This document shows positions 1 through 14,300 of a stretch of 64,000 bases of DNA, piece by piece. This stretch comes from Pempheris klunzingeri (lineage: Eukaryota; Chordata; Actinopteri; Acropomatiformes; Pempheridae). Made by a program: the position numbers and the translations under genes. The DNA is taken from NCBI RefSeq assembly GCF_042242105.1, contig NC_092021.1:9690355-9754354 (forward strand). Direction: 5' to 3'. Positions within the stretch are counted from its first letter, which is position 1. Each line of letters opens with the position of its first letter. Under the pieces are notes generated by a model. It was not told the origin of the DNA, did no database searches, and was given only the letters and a program-made list of their open reading frames with translations.

Positions 1-299
1 CACTCCACTCCATCATATGACCAAGTTCATCTAGTGCTGAACACTGCACATGATCTCATGTAAAAACTATGATGTCATTTGGTACTTTATCATTACGTAA
101 TTTGTGAAATGTTTTTGTTTTTGTACATTCGGTGCTGCTGCCAGTCTGGTCACGTCAATGTGATGGCGACACTGTTAAAGAAAGAAAAACAAGAATCTTC
201 CAATGAGATCGGTTTAGCAAGATTAAGAGTCTGCAGCCATGCTTGGCAGGTCTGTGCAGCTGTACGTGAGCTCAGCGCGGCCTTAAGCTAAATACTCAT

Positions 300-505
300 G
301 GCAGCATGCTCACAGTGACAGTGTTAACATATTGCATACATATTATAAACCAACGCACTGGACAAATGAAAATGTTGACCTGATGGAGAAGTTAAGGAAT
401 CACCGAAGTTATTTCTGTACAAATCGGTCAGAGAGTAACACATAAGTACCACATTTCATGGCAATCCATCCAACAGATATTTCACTGACCGCTAATGCGG
501 CTAAA
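300..505 (-). repeat. Teleost interspersed repeat ('TTAGCATG' family), fragment
   Basis: Read on the minus strand this matches, from memory, a high-copy fish repeat. It has a 'GGATGGATTGCCATGAAAT' block at its 5' side, then 'ACTTTGGTGATCC', then 'CTGTGAGCATGCTG' words. The same blocks occur in the copies at 46014-46340 and 60797-61175. No coding capacity is seen, so it is either non-autonomous or a fragment. Its class is not known to me. Confidence 0.6.
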
Positions 506-2389
506 AACAATACCACTCTATGACAGGCAAAAACCAAAGCAGTAAACTCGTACTTTCACTTTGACTTCTAAATATTGAGATTTGTTCCGACTTAGAGTGG
601 ACACGTTTCTGATTAGCATGGTATACTCTTGGCAAATACGACAGATGGGTTCAGTTAGTCAACATCCTCTGTGGCCTGGAGGGTTTAGCACTCGCTCTTC
701 CTGCACCAGTACCACATGTAAACACAGACAAATGAGGTCCTGGACTAAATAAAATATATAATAGACCAATCACGGTCAATCCATTAGTGCGTCTGAGACA
801 ACATTAAACTCATATTGAACGAAACCACAAATACAAAGATAATGTGCTTAACACAAGGTTACAGGAAAAAGTTTGAAGCTATCCACACACCCATCTGTTA
901 CTTTGTACGCCAAAAATTGTAACACTAAGCAGAACAATTAGCCGTGTTTAATGTCTGGCCATTCATTCGCCACAATACAGACATGTAGGATGCTGAATGG
1001 CTAAAAATTCCTTTCAAATGGCTTTTATTTGGACACATTTCATTCACTGTCATCAGTTTTTCCAGATGACACAACTCTCCAGAGTGTACATTACTCATGC
1101 CACTATGACAACCCATCAAACTGGACTGAGTGTACTTCGTTTCTGAGGTTGGCTAACCTGTTCAGCACAAAGTCAAAAGGATGTTATCGAGAGGGCGGGG
1201 ATGGGGGCCCTACGAGGAGAGGTACACCGTAAGCAGTGAGGCTACAGGGTTCTGTGCAGTCGACTGTGATGAATAAGGCTTGCATAATACATTCAGGCTA
1301 TAAAACTACTTAGGGGACATTTTTCTTTCTCCCCCCTTTTTCTTTACCTCCTCTTTGTAGAACATCAAATGTCTATATGCTAGATAAATAAAAGTGTATT
1401 ATTATTTATTATATATTTACACTGTATGTCATTTCACCTTAATAACCCATATGTTTAGGAATCTGCGCATAAAAATACAGATTTATAAGATCATACAGTA
1501 TGATATGTGGATGATCGGCGCGTTAGCCACATCGGCCGATATTTACCTTAAAGTATTCACCAGCACGCCGGTATAATAGGCGGCTGCTTCCTTGATTCAA
1601 CACCCGACATCGATGCCATGTCATGACCTGCAGCACTATAGTGTGAGAAGCCAAAATGTCAGCAGTGTTTTTTTGAAGTGTCGGAAACGGACAGCAAAAC
1701 TGCTACTTGCGGTAGGTGTTCGGCGTTGGTGATGTGAGGAGGAGCCCAGACTAGACTTTCAATACTACAGTATGAAGGCTTCATGCTGTACTTTTGATGC
1801 TAATGTTTTCAGACACACTAATAGATTGAACCCGATTGATGTAAATGACAAATTCACAGTAGCCAATGCCTTCTTTTAAATGCTCAACTGTCAGCGGCTG
1901 CCAAATGGCAAGAGCATCAGTTGGGATTGAACTCTTTACTAAAGTTATAGGTCAGCGGAAATGTCAGAGTAGAGGACATTGTTTGGTGGGTTTTTCTCCA
2001 AAATGAGAACCAACTGACAATGCCAAGCCTAAAAAAGTATTTGTGACTGAACAATGAATGACTGAATCTTCACTTCTTCATAATGGGAGCTATTTCCACA
2101 GGGCAGAAATAGTCACACATATGGAACATTTTAAATAATGACTTGAAGCTAATGGAAACCAAATCAATAGAAAATATTCAACCACAGTATTAATCATCAT
2201 ATCATATCAATACTTCTTCAACTGGAACAACCGACCAACTCTTCTAGGGCACGTCCCTCACCACAGACGACTGGTATAATTCAGTGAAGCTGACCAATGG
2301 CGTCTCAGTCTGGCTGCTGGCTTTTGCTACTAACAAAACATACGCTGCTTTCATTACTGCTTGAGGTAAATGTGATAAAGACTAGAGTC

Positions 2390-2525
2390 TAGAGCCACGC
2401 CAGCTGTACTTAGGCACAGCAGTGCTTAGGCACAGCAGTGCTTCATCCTGAGGGGGATGTAAAGTTGTGTAAATTTAATGGCAATCCATCCAATAGTTTT
2501 TCCGATGTATTTCAGTATAATACCC
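2390..2525 (-). repeat. Teleost interspersed repeat ('TTAGCATG' family), second fragment
   Basis: Minus-strand fragment of the same family as 300-505. The reverse complement carries the 'GGATGGATTGCCATTAAA' block and a 'GCACTGCTGTGCCTAAGTAC' block that normally lie far apart, so the middle is deleted. A 16-bp unit (2411-2426) is duplicated exactly in tandem (2427-2442). Confidence 0.6.
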
Positions 2526-3528
2526 AACGCACCAAGTGACCGATGAATCCAGTGTCTTAGGTTTAAATAAAACGTTTCTGCATGTTGTTAGAAACGGATT
2601 ATGTTCAAGTGGTTCTCATTATGAAACGTTTCTTCAAATATCAGAGGCACTGAGAGGGTTTTTTTTTTTTTATCATCAACAAGCAAAGCTGGGAGCTGTG
2701 TGACACAGTAGAGCACGGTGCCAGCTGAACATATGGAAACCAGTACGGGAGAAGGAGCAGGGGGGCTGTGTTGTGGCCAGGCTGTGGTGACGCACGTCTG
2801 TGAGACCGACTATTTTAACACAGCTTTCTTTTACGACCCAGCCCCACCCTTGACTTCCTTGCCAAGTGCACTGGCCACCGATTAGTGACACAGTCTCTTG
2901 ACGAGGGTCCCTCGCACCCGCCCCCCCCCGCAGTCAACAACAGCGGCTTTGTCGTTATGAACAGCTTTAATGTGATTCCACAACTGGCAGCTACAGACAT
3001 GTTGTGCAGTGAGAGTTCTGCAGGTGAGAAGCTAGGATTATGACGTGCATGTCGACCACCCATGTGACATGCCACAGGCGAGACCACAGCGAGTAATGAA
3101 TAATGCAGACGCGCATTTATAAAAATAAACGTGAATGTGCACTGCGGGTACAGGGGGTGAGGAGGAAGGTGGTGGAATTAAAACAAAAACAGGAACTACA
3201 ACTGATCAGATTAACGTAGATTGAATGAGAGATTTAAGCCTGGAGATATTTTATGTGTGTGTGCTCAGACCCCACAGAGTTCCAGCAGAGATTATTCCCT
3301 TAAAGCAAGTGTAATGCGTCGGGTTTTCCTGAGCCATCAGCTTTTTTTCACTTCTCATCTTTTCTTTCTTCCTTTCTCATTCATTTGATGTGCCTCCTCC
3401 TAATCTTCCCTGGGCTGTCGACCTCACAGAGACAGAGGACACACTCAACCGTTCAGCCATAGCTACTCATTCACATAGCAGAGAAAGCTGTCCTTGTTCA
3501 GTGTGCTTAAGTGTTTGCCACTGCGTGC

Positions 3529-3553
3529 GTGTGTGTGTGTGTGTGTGTGTGTG
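3529..3553. repeat. (GT)n microsatellite
   Basis: About 12 uninterrupted GT units. Confidence 0.95.
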
Positions 3554-6500
3554 CGAGCACATGCACGTTTTAAACAGTACATAATTTGCTGCATGATATC
3601 AGAGTCACCAGCTGCCAAGGGAAGATTTTCTACATCTAATCCATTGTGGTACTGAATTACAATTTTGTAACTGAGTGCGGTACTTTACTCAGCTATATTT
3701 TGCTACCCATGAATGGGAACTCAGTGATTCAGCAATGAGTGGTGATGAGTCAATGGCTTAAAGGGGAACGTCACCCCTTTTTTTTTTTTTTTTTTAAAGG
3801 AAAATGTGGCCTAGCTGAATCAGGTATCATGACTTCTTACCTTGGATGCTTATGTGGCATGCTCAATTTTCAATTCAGTACAGACTTAAATGGAGTCATG
3901 ACAACAGAACTATGGGGGAAACTTGACTTGAGTCTTTACCCCTGGGAGCTTCATTGTTTTTAAGTACCCCCCCCCCAAAAAAAAGCTGCTCATATTGTGT
4001 TTAAGTACTTCACTGCTACACTGTGCGCACACACACAAACAAGCATCTCCTGCCTTCACCAAGGTAGCGTTTATTTTTAGACTGTTTAGCCCAAATGTTG
4101 CATCCTTTAGAGTCTGAACTCTGAAATCTGTTAAACAGAACCCCTTCTGCCTGAGTCCTGAGCATCTAATCATTCCCTCGCAGCCACATTTTTGTTTGTT
4201 GTCATCGTTATGGTTGATGTACCATATGTGCGCTCTTCTTCAAAAACGGTGGCTGTTTGTGACGGCTAACAAACTAACAAAGCTTTTTTTTTTTCCACAA
4301 CAGTCAATGGAAATGATTTAAGTCATCTGGATGGAGACACTCAAGGTCTCAGTTTGTTTCATTTTGTCATGTTTGTGTCTATTAATGACACTTAAAAACA
4401 AGAAACCAAGGTAAATGAGCTGCTCACAATCTGAAGCAAATAGGTCTGGTAATTCTGGCTCCGAAAATGATACAAACTCCTTGCCTTTAATTACAGAACA
4501 CTTCAAAGTTTAGGGAAGGATTGAGCGGCAATAAATGCAAACAAAGCAGGCACATAACCACTACTTAGACTCTCAAACCCAGCAGGGGAAATCCAGATTA
4601 GAAAGGTCAATCAGCAGTGCTTTGGTGCCCTTGAATGAAATGCTTTACATTTACTACAGAGCTACAGAGGAGCATATAAAAGTAAGAAAAACACATGTTC
4701 TTTTGCCGCGTGGCTCTGTGTAGTACAAGTATGTTATGTTATGGAGAGTTGCTGAAAAAGAGCATGCACATGTTATAAGAATATTTCAAACCCTTCTCCT
4801 ATTATCGCCACAGGCTTTTATCCCAACATGCGATGATGAAGTGCATCATTCCTCCAAGTGCTTTCTAAGTCCAGTCAGCCGTGTGCGAAATATCACTTGT
4901 GACACATGGACAAAACAACAGATAATACCCATGGGCCGATTAGTGTAATCGTAAAAATGCCGCCACAGAAAACAGAGAATAGATATCGATGCCCACAGGT
5001 TTAATTAAAGCATGATCAATACGATCAAAGCAAAGGAAGGTCACAACGCTGCTCCATTTTATTTTGAAATCGTGCCAGACTATTGAAAATGAATGAAAAA
5101 AAAATGCTGTGACGTGACTACAGTGTAACCGACTTGCTGGTGGAGGGAAGATGAAAGTTGTAACATAAAAGAGACGAGGAGAAGAGAGGCAAGTGAAACC
5201 ACAAGTGACGGAGCCCTCGGAGGAAAAACGCGCCACTCCAGCGCCAAGCGTTACTCAGCCACAATCAAGGCACGTTCCCCCAGCTGTGGGGTGGTGACAC
5301 AGGGGCATGCGTTCAATCGGAATTACTATCCAACACCGTGCACTGCCTTGAGTGTAAACACAAACATGATAATTAAATCAATTAATATCAATTAGTGAAA
5401 TGCACTGTGCACCCTCAGCCAGGAGCCACTCGCGTGTAGAACTTGACTTTGTACCTCAAAGCAACATTTCTGATCTCAGCTCCATGAAACAGCAGGTTTA
5501 ACATGGCCGTTAACAGTATCAATAAACTGTAGCTATTTGGATTAGGCTGCAGGGAATCATGAGCCAAGTCTACGGGCTACGTCTGTCTGGGTATATGAGA
5601 CTCTCAGAGGACGATTCAAATGAAGCTACACTTGGCTGTCTATTGTTTCTTGCTGAGCTGTTAAAAGTGGCATAGTTAGGAGGGCAACTCCAAACCAGAA
5701 TACCAAGCTGGGCTGCTGGACGTATGCCTGCAACGCGAACTGCATGTAAATGTGTGAATTTGCATCAAAACGTTAGTGGTGTGTAAGATAATAAGTTGTT
5801 GAATTTTAACCACTTCCTGGTCAAAACAAAAGAAAAAACTGCTGAGTTCCTGTTTTAGGTCAGACAAATAACCAAAGCAACTACACAAATTAACATGCAG
5901 AACACCTTTAGCTGAATCGATTGTTGACTGCTCTCCACATTTTCTGAACGAGCCATCGTCCCAGACTTTCCATACGCACACAGCTGGTGTAAGAAGCATA
6001 ACTGTATTCCATCATTTTACTCGTTGTGTTAAGCAGATCACGGCCACTGTGCTCACGTACACTCAGAGTGTACGGGCACCACTTTGCATGATTCAAATCA
6101 CACATCTCTCTACAGCCAGTGTGCACTTCATGTTATGAAAAACGTTTCCTTAAGATTCTGAAAAATACCATTTATCTTTCTTAGGTGCTTTGGGGTCACA
6201 GTAATAGACTGACATGCAATGCTAAAAACAGTATTGCTCCAACGTGTGCTGTGGGTGCAATAGGAAGGAGTAGAATAAACTTATAAATGGCCACCAGACC
6301 CAGTATATAATTTCATATTGACCACTGTAGCAAAGGAAACTGCATCTGTTATTTAACATCTGGGAGAAGCAGGAGTGAAATTTGCCGCTCTGTTGAAGAC
6401 AGATTTTATTGGGCTCACACAGAGGGACAGCAGGACAGGACGAGGGAGCGTCAACATAGAAAACAGAGGCACTTCTCATCTTTAATATGAATATTTTAGG

Positions 6501-8277
6501 GAAATCTATATACGGTATGATAATTAAAACTACGTCTATAACCAAAACAGAACACTGTAGCAAACTGAGAGATGTGTGTAAACCGCAGAGGTACTGAAGC
6601 TCTCTGTTCAGCACTGACAACAGAAACATGGCAAACATCCAGCAATGCACAGCAGCAATTTTTTTTTCTCCACATGATCTCGCTACTGTTCCTCAGCTGC
6701 CTTCCACTTGTGTTTTTCTGGTTAATTGTATAACGAGTTAAACATCCAAATATATTTAGTTGTTCCTTCAACTAATATTTGAAGTTCAGCGGCAGAAAAC
6801 ACACCTCCTTTTGGGGACACACTTTTAGCATTAGGGCTTAATTAGCAGCACCGCATACAAATGAACTGAGCTGCAGCTGTGCTTATTTGCATCATCAGTC
6901 CCACTACTATAAATACTCCACTGTAGTGAAACATGGTGCTGCATAAAATGCTGCAGCCATGGCAGTGATTTGCGATTGCAGAGTCAACCACCCTTGAAGG
7001 TGTGTGAGTCTGTCCTGCACATCCTCCTACATTAGACAAGAAACATAAACTTGCCCTGTAATGCAGAAGAGTCATGGAGTGTTTTCCAGACCTGCATTGT
7101 TTAACCCAGCTGAATTGGAGCCTGATTCAATTTCCCCCTTGGTACGATTTGTTTGGGCGATAACGATCGTTTTCAGGTGTGGACCTGAGCAACTGCACTG
7201 AGAGCATTTAAAGCAGAGGTTTTCAGCCTGTAAAGTGTGCCTTCCCGGGGGTGGCACAGGGGAGTTGAAGTGGAGGGGGAGATGTGAGGCGACAATACTG
7301 TCTGAGGTGAAAAGGGCAGGGACAAGTGCAGGGCTGGTTACTTATTGTAGCTTGGCCCATTTATCACCATGGTGAACGGTTGGTGCTACATTGGTTGGTC
7401 AGACATGGAGGCAAATGAGGTACTTCAAAACCAACGGCGCCCAATGGCCCCAGTTTGCATCAAAAATTGTATTTCTTACAGCGTAATTATTGTTATAGAA
7501 TAGAAGACAAATAATAAAATATTTCTATTTCTATTTTCTATTTTATCCAGTTTTGTCGGATGGTAGTCTCACAGTATCAGAATTTGAGAGCCCCTGCTTT
7601 AGAGGAGGTTGTTTTGGTTCGGCTCCTTTTTCCCATAGCCAGGCGCACTCTTCATACTGGGATGCAAAGCAAGTAGCCGGAGAATAAAGAGGTCTGCCCT
7701 GGACTAGTAGGAAAGTACATTCCCTTTTTGCTATTTGGGCAGATAGGGTCATCTTCGTGTTGTCCTTGCTTTGTTTGTTTTCTCACTTTTGCCCCAGACA
7801 CATCTGACCAATGAGCACAGTGAACCTCCTTTGGCTTTTAATGATGCATTTTGGTTTGCCTGAATTTTTTTCTGTTTAAAAAAGAAACCAAACCAAGGAG
7901 TAAACAAGTTTCTCAGCTCAACCACTGATTGAGACCCGAGCAAGCAAACTGTAGGTCTTAAAATAGCCGTAGTATAACAGAGTTTCTGGTTGCATGTAAA
8001 GGAAAAAGCCTCTCGCCCTCACAGCAGTGGTAACAAAGTGTTTTTTCTATCTTAAAAGCTATCTGATGACCAGAGATGCTCAGCCACACCTCTCTGATTC
8101 ATTGGTCAACGTAAAAATATCCAATCACCAAGCAATAAAGAGTTCACTGATGGCAGAGGACATGGACGTGTCAGTAAGTAATCAATCAAAAGCTTTTGTT
8201 TTGGAGTGTAGGATGGTGACACTGAAGGGGTCATGTCTGACTATGAGAGAGGGGGGATGCAATCGTACATAAATGCA

Positions 8278-8278
<1 letters not shown>

Positions 8279-8311
<33 letters not shown>
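8279..8311. repeat. (AC)n microsatellite
   Basis: About 16 uninterrupted AC units; likely polymorphic. Confidence 0.95.
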
Positions 8312-8313
<2 letters not shown>

Positions 8314-11300
8314 GGCTGACTAACCACAATCCCATTTATCTCTGCCAAAGAGCAATCAAACATTGGCCTCATTAATCATAAAAGCTGTCATCATGGTCTG
8401 TGCTCCCGTTAGCTGCCCACAGACTACAAACGAGAGGAGGAAAAATTAATATTATAAGAGTCATTGAGCTGTGGACACGAGTCAGACCTCAGTTAGCATC
8501 ACCGAGATAAATACTTCATCCTCTGTGGTCTTCTCACCAATACAGCAGAGCTTTACTCCATTCAGACATGTGTTACAGGTCTGGAAAAACAATGTGAACA
8601 ACGTGCCAAAGGTCCTGAATGCAAATACAAACCTCTGTTTATTGATTTAGTGGGGGGGGGGGTGTATCTTTGTTAATAAGTACCTTCAAACATTTCATAA
8701 AATGTTATGGCAAGAGCATTTCATCGTGTAATTAAGTACGTTTGATAATATGCCTCAATCATGCGCACAGGCGAGAGACTAGGTTTAGCCGATGGACGCC
8801 GCCATCTGTCATCGATTCATGAATGTGACGTAGATTTTCCTATTTCTCCTCTCCTTTTCCAGTGTTCAGTTTTACAAAACAAATGCAAGAGAAAAAAAAA
8901 TTTGACAACTCTTGAAGTGAAGCATGAAGTCACTGGAGGCAGAGCTAAACTGTGTCACTACGGCTACGTATTTGTATGTTCTAACATGATTTCACACTGT
9001 TACTAAAAGAGTTTGTGATATGCCTGCATGGTGTCCTGTGGTGCTCCAACCGATGGTCATAAATCTGACAATGCATCTTCTGTTTTCATTTGTGGCACCA
9101 AAAGCTCATTACAATTCATCTGACCAAAAAAAAAAAACCTTTTGCAAATCTGTGGGTGTGCTACTGCAAAGCAAGGTCTGTCCTCCAGAGCTGCATGAAG
9201 TCACGATGTTGAACTACTGAAGCAGTGGCACATGGAGGAGATGGGGAGAACAAGATGAGTAGGCCTGCCGGAGGCTCAGGTTAAGCTAGAACGCTGTGCC
9301 CTTGACATCTAAATTAGGAGTCATCCTCCATGCATAAAGGTCTCTCTAACTCATCAGTTGGCTCGAGTTGAGCGATGAAGACAGGGTCAAATGGAAGACA
9401 AATGGCTCCAGTTCAACTGTAACTTCAACTTTGGTTCAACTGACTTCCAGATACAAGTATTTGAATTACAGCATGGCATTCTCAAACAGAAAGCAGAGCC
9501 CTAAGGGTGATGAGCGGACTTCCAAGTGATTGTACAATGAGTCAACATCAAATTTGATGAATGCCAAGGAATTCTCTAGCAAAGTCTAATTTAGTGGGTG
9601 TGGGAAGTGTGTGTTTGGGCTTGCCAGGCAGCATCAGTGTTTCCCCTTCAAAAAGAAAGAAGAATAAAGACATTTTAAATATCTTGCTCGTACTTTTTTA
9701 GCCAGTGCCAAGGGGTGCTAAGGAGTGCCTCGTAACAGTCATGAAATTCCCCAGCTTGCTACACATAAAATCAGTCACAGGCAGACTAAATCCGCATGAG
9801 CTGTAGCTGATATTTCAGCAGAAAACCCCAGTTCGTGAGCTTGCAGATTTTGTTCTCTTAATGGCTTTTCTTTTTATTTCTGTTATGGCTTCGGCCTCCA
9901 TTTATGTCTGTTTGTCGATGGAAGCGGCTTTATACCCATCTGGTCACTTTCAGATTTTTCCATTAAACCTTACAGAGCTCAATAGTGCTCGGAACGGAAA
10001 CTCAGTGTACGAATGATGAAAATTCAATAACAGGAAAGGGAGCTCTTTACATGCATACGCAAACAACGTGTCTGTGTGGACAGGACTTCAATTATCTAAA
10101 GACTAATGTGTAATTAGCACTTTAGAGTAAGCACTATTTGTACTATTTGTACCAACAAGTTATTACTACTGGGTAATAAGGGAGGAAAAACAAAAAGAGG
10201 AAAATTAAACATTAACCCTTCCAACAGCGGCTCTGCTTCCGACTGAACTAAGGCGTTTCGAACTTATCAACTTTGTTAACGCTGTCCTCTTTAAAGCCCC
10301 GCAATCTTGCAAGAACGGGGAAAGCAGCGGTAGTTTGTCATTCCAACTCTAGTTGAAGAAACACCAACAGCAGTGCAACAGCAGCCAGTGAGTCTGTAGT
10401 GAATATGAAATAGCACACTCCAACAGAAACCCCAGCAGCGCCTGTGACGCTTAACTTCACCGCAACTAAAGACAAAAACTGAAGATCTAAATTAATCTTC
10501 CACCAGCTCATACCGCAATCCATACCGTCAGGAGGCCAAGCATATGTTTTCTTTGGGGACAACAAGCTTGTTTTTACCTGACCTACCTGGGCAATGACTG
10601 AGTGCATGCGAAAGGTGCAGGTGTTAGAAGACGCTAAAGTGGTTTAAAGAATTTTGGTTAGTTTACTAACTCCTGTAAGTGTGATCTGCTTTACAGACTA
10701 TCGTACAGGGTTCCTGACTGCTATTACATGGTAGCTTTGTATCATATTAAGATTTTACTATTTTAACAGTGTACTGACGACTAACAAAAATTCTGAGTTG
10801 CACAAAATGTTTGATTAAAATTTTAAATCCTCTGCCATTCTTTTGTAATACCCATCATTTCAAGTGAAATGTATGCAGTTGGTATTTTCTATAAGAAATG
10901 TTACTCTGTACGTCAGCTACAGACTGTTTCCAATACTATTGAGTGTTACCCAGTCTTGGCCAGGCAAACCAAAGACATCTGAGCATGCAGGGGAACTATG
11001 GGCAGCTTAAATGACACACTGCCCACCTTTAAGAATCTTGAATCAGTTTTTTTTGTTTGCTGTTGCATGTTCCTGGTTTGCCTTCTCTGATACATGGGCT
11101 CATAAGAGAAATGTATGCTTTTGAAATATGAACCTTTCGCATGGGTTTGACCAAGACGACAAAACAACAATCTAACAACGGCCTTCGGGTTATTGTCAAG
11201 CTTGAGAGGAGCAACAGAAGAAATGTTGAAATGTACTGTTGACTGTTGATTGCCATTTACTTTTTCAATAACAGCTGCAACTGACTTTTCACCTGATTTT

Positions 11301-14300
11301 TCACAACCAATCTCAAGTTCTTTATCGTGCACTATGTACCAAAGTCAGCTGGTGGTTTACTTGTAGCCGGAGTCATAATTGGTGGTCCTTAAAGCGGTGA
11401 GTGATGCTGCAGCAGCAACAATACTTGACAGTGCAAAGCAGAAAGCAAGTCCTCTGAAAATGCCATTCCCCTTTTCTTTAGAGTTCAAAAGGCACGTGCC
11501 CTTCAGTTCCTGAAAGGCTGATTCTCACTTGGACAGTTGAATCAATTCAGTGGGTTTCAATGGTTTCAATATGAATTAAAAGCTGTTTGTTACAGATACT
11601 CATCTGCCTGCTTCCTGGGTTTTATCTGCTGCGGTTTTTAACTAACCACAGTGAAACTAGGACCAGATCAAGTTTCAGTTTCTGTTTAATTTTACCTTCT
11701 TTTGTTGTTGTTGTTAAGTTACATTTGCATCCCTAATTTCAACTAGAGGTCAGTGGCTAAAAACATGATTTTGGCAAAGGAAAAATACACAGAAAACTGA
11801 AACATATATGAATTTAGAATAGCCATGTGTACCTGCACCTATTTTCTTTATGTGTTATCAGGTTATGTCGACTTCTTTTCCAGTGTGCTCACTATTCTAG
11901 CATGAAGGCGTACGTTCAGCTTCTGAAGAAACATTTTGATAGCGACCTCTGGATTAGCTGACCCAGAGTGAAGGATCCAGAAATAAAACGCTCTACACAG
12001 TGTAAACTTGACTTAATGCCTCCTGCGATGCGTGCTCAGAGGGGGCCTGGCTGCTAATTGTTCTGTGCTTTGGTGTTTGCTTACATGTTCTTCTCTGAGC
12101 ATCAGAGAAGTCGCCCTTACAAGCTTGTTCTCAATTAGAATATCTAATCTACGGATCTTCTGTCTTGATCAAATAATGAAAGAAAAAAGGCAAAACTAAA
12201 ATAGAGGACTAAGTTGTCAAAGGAGAGCAAAGCGTGGCATTAGATGAAGATGTTGGAGGTTTTTGCAGTCTATCATCACTTTACAACTGGAGTCTGGATC
12301 AAAAGCCTCTTACAACCTTGAGAGGGGGACTTCCCTCTGCTGCAATCTCCTAATAACACTTTAGTATAAAAAACACAGTTTCCCCATATGGCATTCTCTG
12401 AACGTCCGATCCAAACAGATTGCTTCAACCTAAAAACATTTGGGAAGTTCTGCATTCATTACACTGAGCCAAGACAAAGCAGTGAGGCTATACAACAAAG
12501 TGTTAAAAGGTTATAGCTGGTGTTTATTCTACAAATGTTAGTGTATTAGCGTCCTAAGTCAGTTTTCAGTCAGCAAGGCCAAAAGCCTCCCCAAATGACA
12601 CCATGATAACCCGTTCCCATTTACTGCATGAGTGTTCAGTTTCCTTGGTAGTTACTGGTAGTTTTGACTGTATCTTGAAGCCCTCAAGAATGCAGTACAT
12701 CTGACCTTAGTAAAAGCAGCTTCCTGTTTTGTGGCTCCTCTCACACTCACATAAAATGGAATTGCAGTCAGACCATCTGTAAACTGGGGAGCTTGTTTAC
12801 TGAGGTATAACAGCTATAGCACTGGTGAACTGCAGACCCGACCGGGGAATTTTAAAAATAAAAAGCAAATTCAAACGTCAGTCAGTCAACACAACACAGC
12901 AGAGACAAAAAGTCAAGTGTGCTGGCCGATAGCTTGGGTGTGAATGATAAACTGTACACAGATACAGCCTGTTGTACGTATTTGAAGAAATAAGACTAAG
13001 AAATAATAGTTTTTTAAAAAAGATTTTGGTTTGTAGCCAATTGGTGCCCTCATTCTGTATGTCCTGTTTTCTGCAATTTGCTTTGTTTTTGAATGAATGA
13101 ATTTTAGCAAAAATAATGCTATTTATACTTCAAGAGACTCCAAAAATTCAGATCATCATTTCATAACCTGAAGTATCAGTGCCATCAAGTTACAGCACAG
13201 AATACTGAGAAAAAAAACAGCAATTATTAAGAGATTTTATAGATATGCCAAATTCATTAAAGATTTCTTTGTGCTAAATAATGATCTACCTAATCCATTG
13301 ATATATGGGAGTTTTTTTTTCCAATACACCTTCAGGGGTCACTGCTTTCAGGTAGACAACAATATGAATGTGTCACAAACTGGACAGTCATAAACTCCAG
13401 GAAAGAGAAAGATCATGCAGAAAAATCTATCTGAGAAAACATATTTGGAAAAAAGAATTGGATGGATTGAAAGTCTTGAAAGAGCAACCAAATATTCTTT
13501 AGATTTTGAGCTTACAATTTCTGTGCAGACATTTTTGAAACACAGACACAAATACTATACATAGTAGATGTCCCAAGCCCAAATACTTACTACACCCAAT
13601 GGATGATCTTTTGAACAGTGAAATCATGTCAAACGCATTTAAACAAGGATTGGTAGTGTGGACTTTTTCTAATTTTATCACCTCTTCTCAGCTAGCTACA
13701 CAACAGTTACACCTAACACAGTGACAGTTACACAGTGTAAATATGTAATAACAAATATTATCTATGTAAGAACTAGTCTGTGTGGTGCAACCTGTTTTAT
13801 AATCCAGTTAGGTGTCAATCTCCAAGCCTATATTTAGGCTAAGTTTGAACTTACAAAGAGCTTGTACAATTGGATCTTGTGAGCAAATATTCAATAGCCT
13901 ACATACAGACGCTACACACTGCATACTGACACCTCTCCAAAACCAGACACGACATGTTCTGATTCTATAGCAATGTTAAGACTTCCTACATTCATGCACA
14001 TTTACATTTTTCCCAATTTCACATGTGTAATTGAACTGTGCTGGGATGTTTCAAAGCAAACAGTAAGCGCTGCTAACACAGGAACTAAAACGCACACGAA
14101 TTTTAGTGTGGGGGAACATTTCCATCAGCCTCTACGAATCCACTGACCAAATACATTAAGCAGTCTCATTATGCCACACCTTCGCCCTGCAGGTAAAAAA
14201 AAAAAACATTAAAAGTCTATGGGGGTCAAAATGGCCCAGTGGCAGTTTTTGAGAACATGTAATCCAGCCAGTTCCGGTGTTAAATGTGAGCGCACACCCT

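Larger units (their letters stand above)
1..8278. other. Non-coding stretch, no supported gene
   Basis: I see no gene here. Open frames are at most 142 codons, have no recognisable domain and lack convincing splice sites. The stretch holds two fragments of one interspersed repeat (about 300-505 and 2390-2525), a GT microsatellite near 3530 and short A/T runs such as 2660-2671 and 3778-3795. It may be intergenic or part of a long intron of a minus-strand gene starting near 30.3 kb; the sequence alone does not decide. Confidence 0.6.

Noticed and set aside
6222-6650. 142-codon minus-strand ORF
   Set aside because: Cys/Tyr/Leu-rich chance-like translation in AT-rich DNA, no known domain, no splice or promoter context.
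10946-11332. 128-codon minus-strand ORF
   Set aside because: No known family; overlapping second ORF in another frame; no supporting signals.
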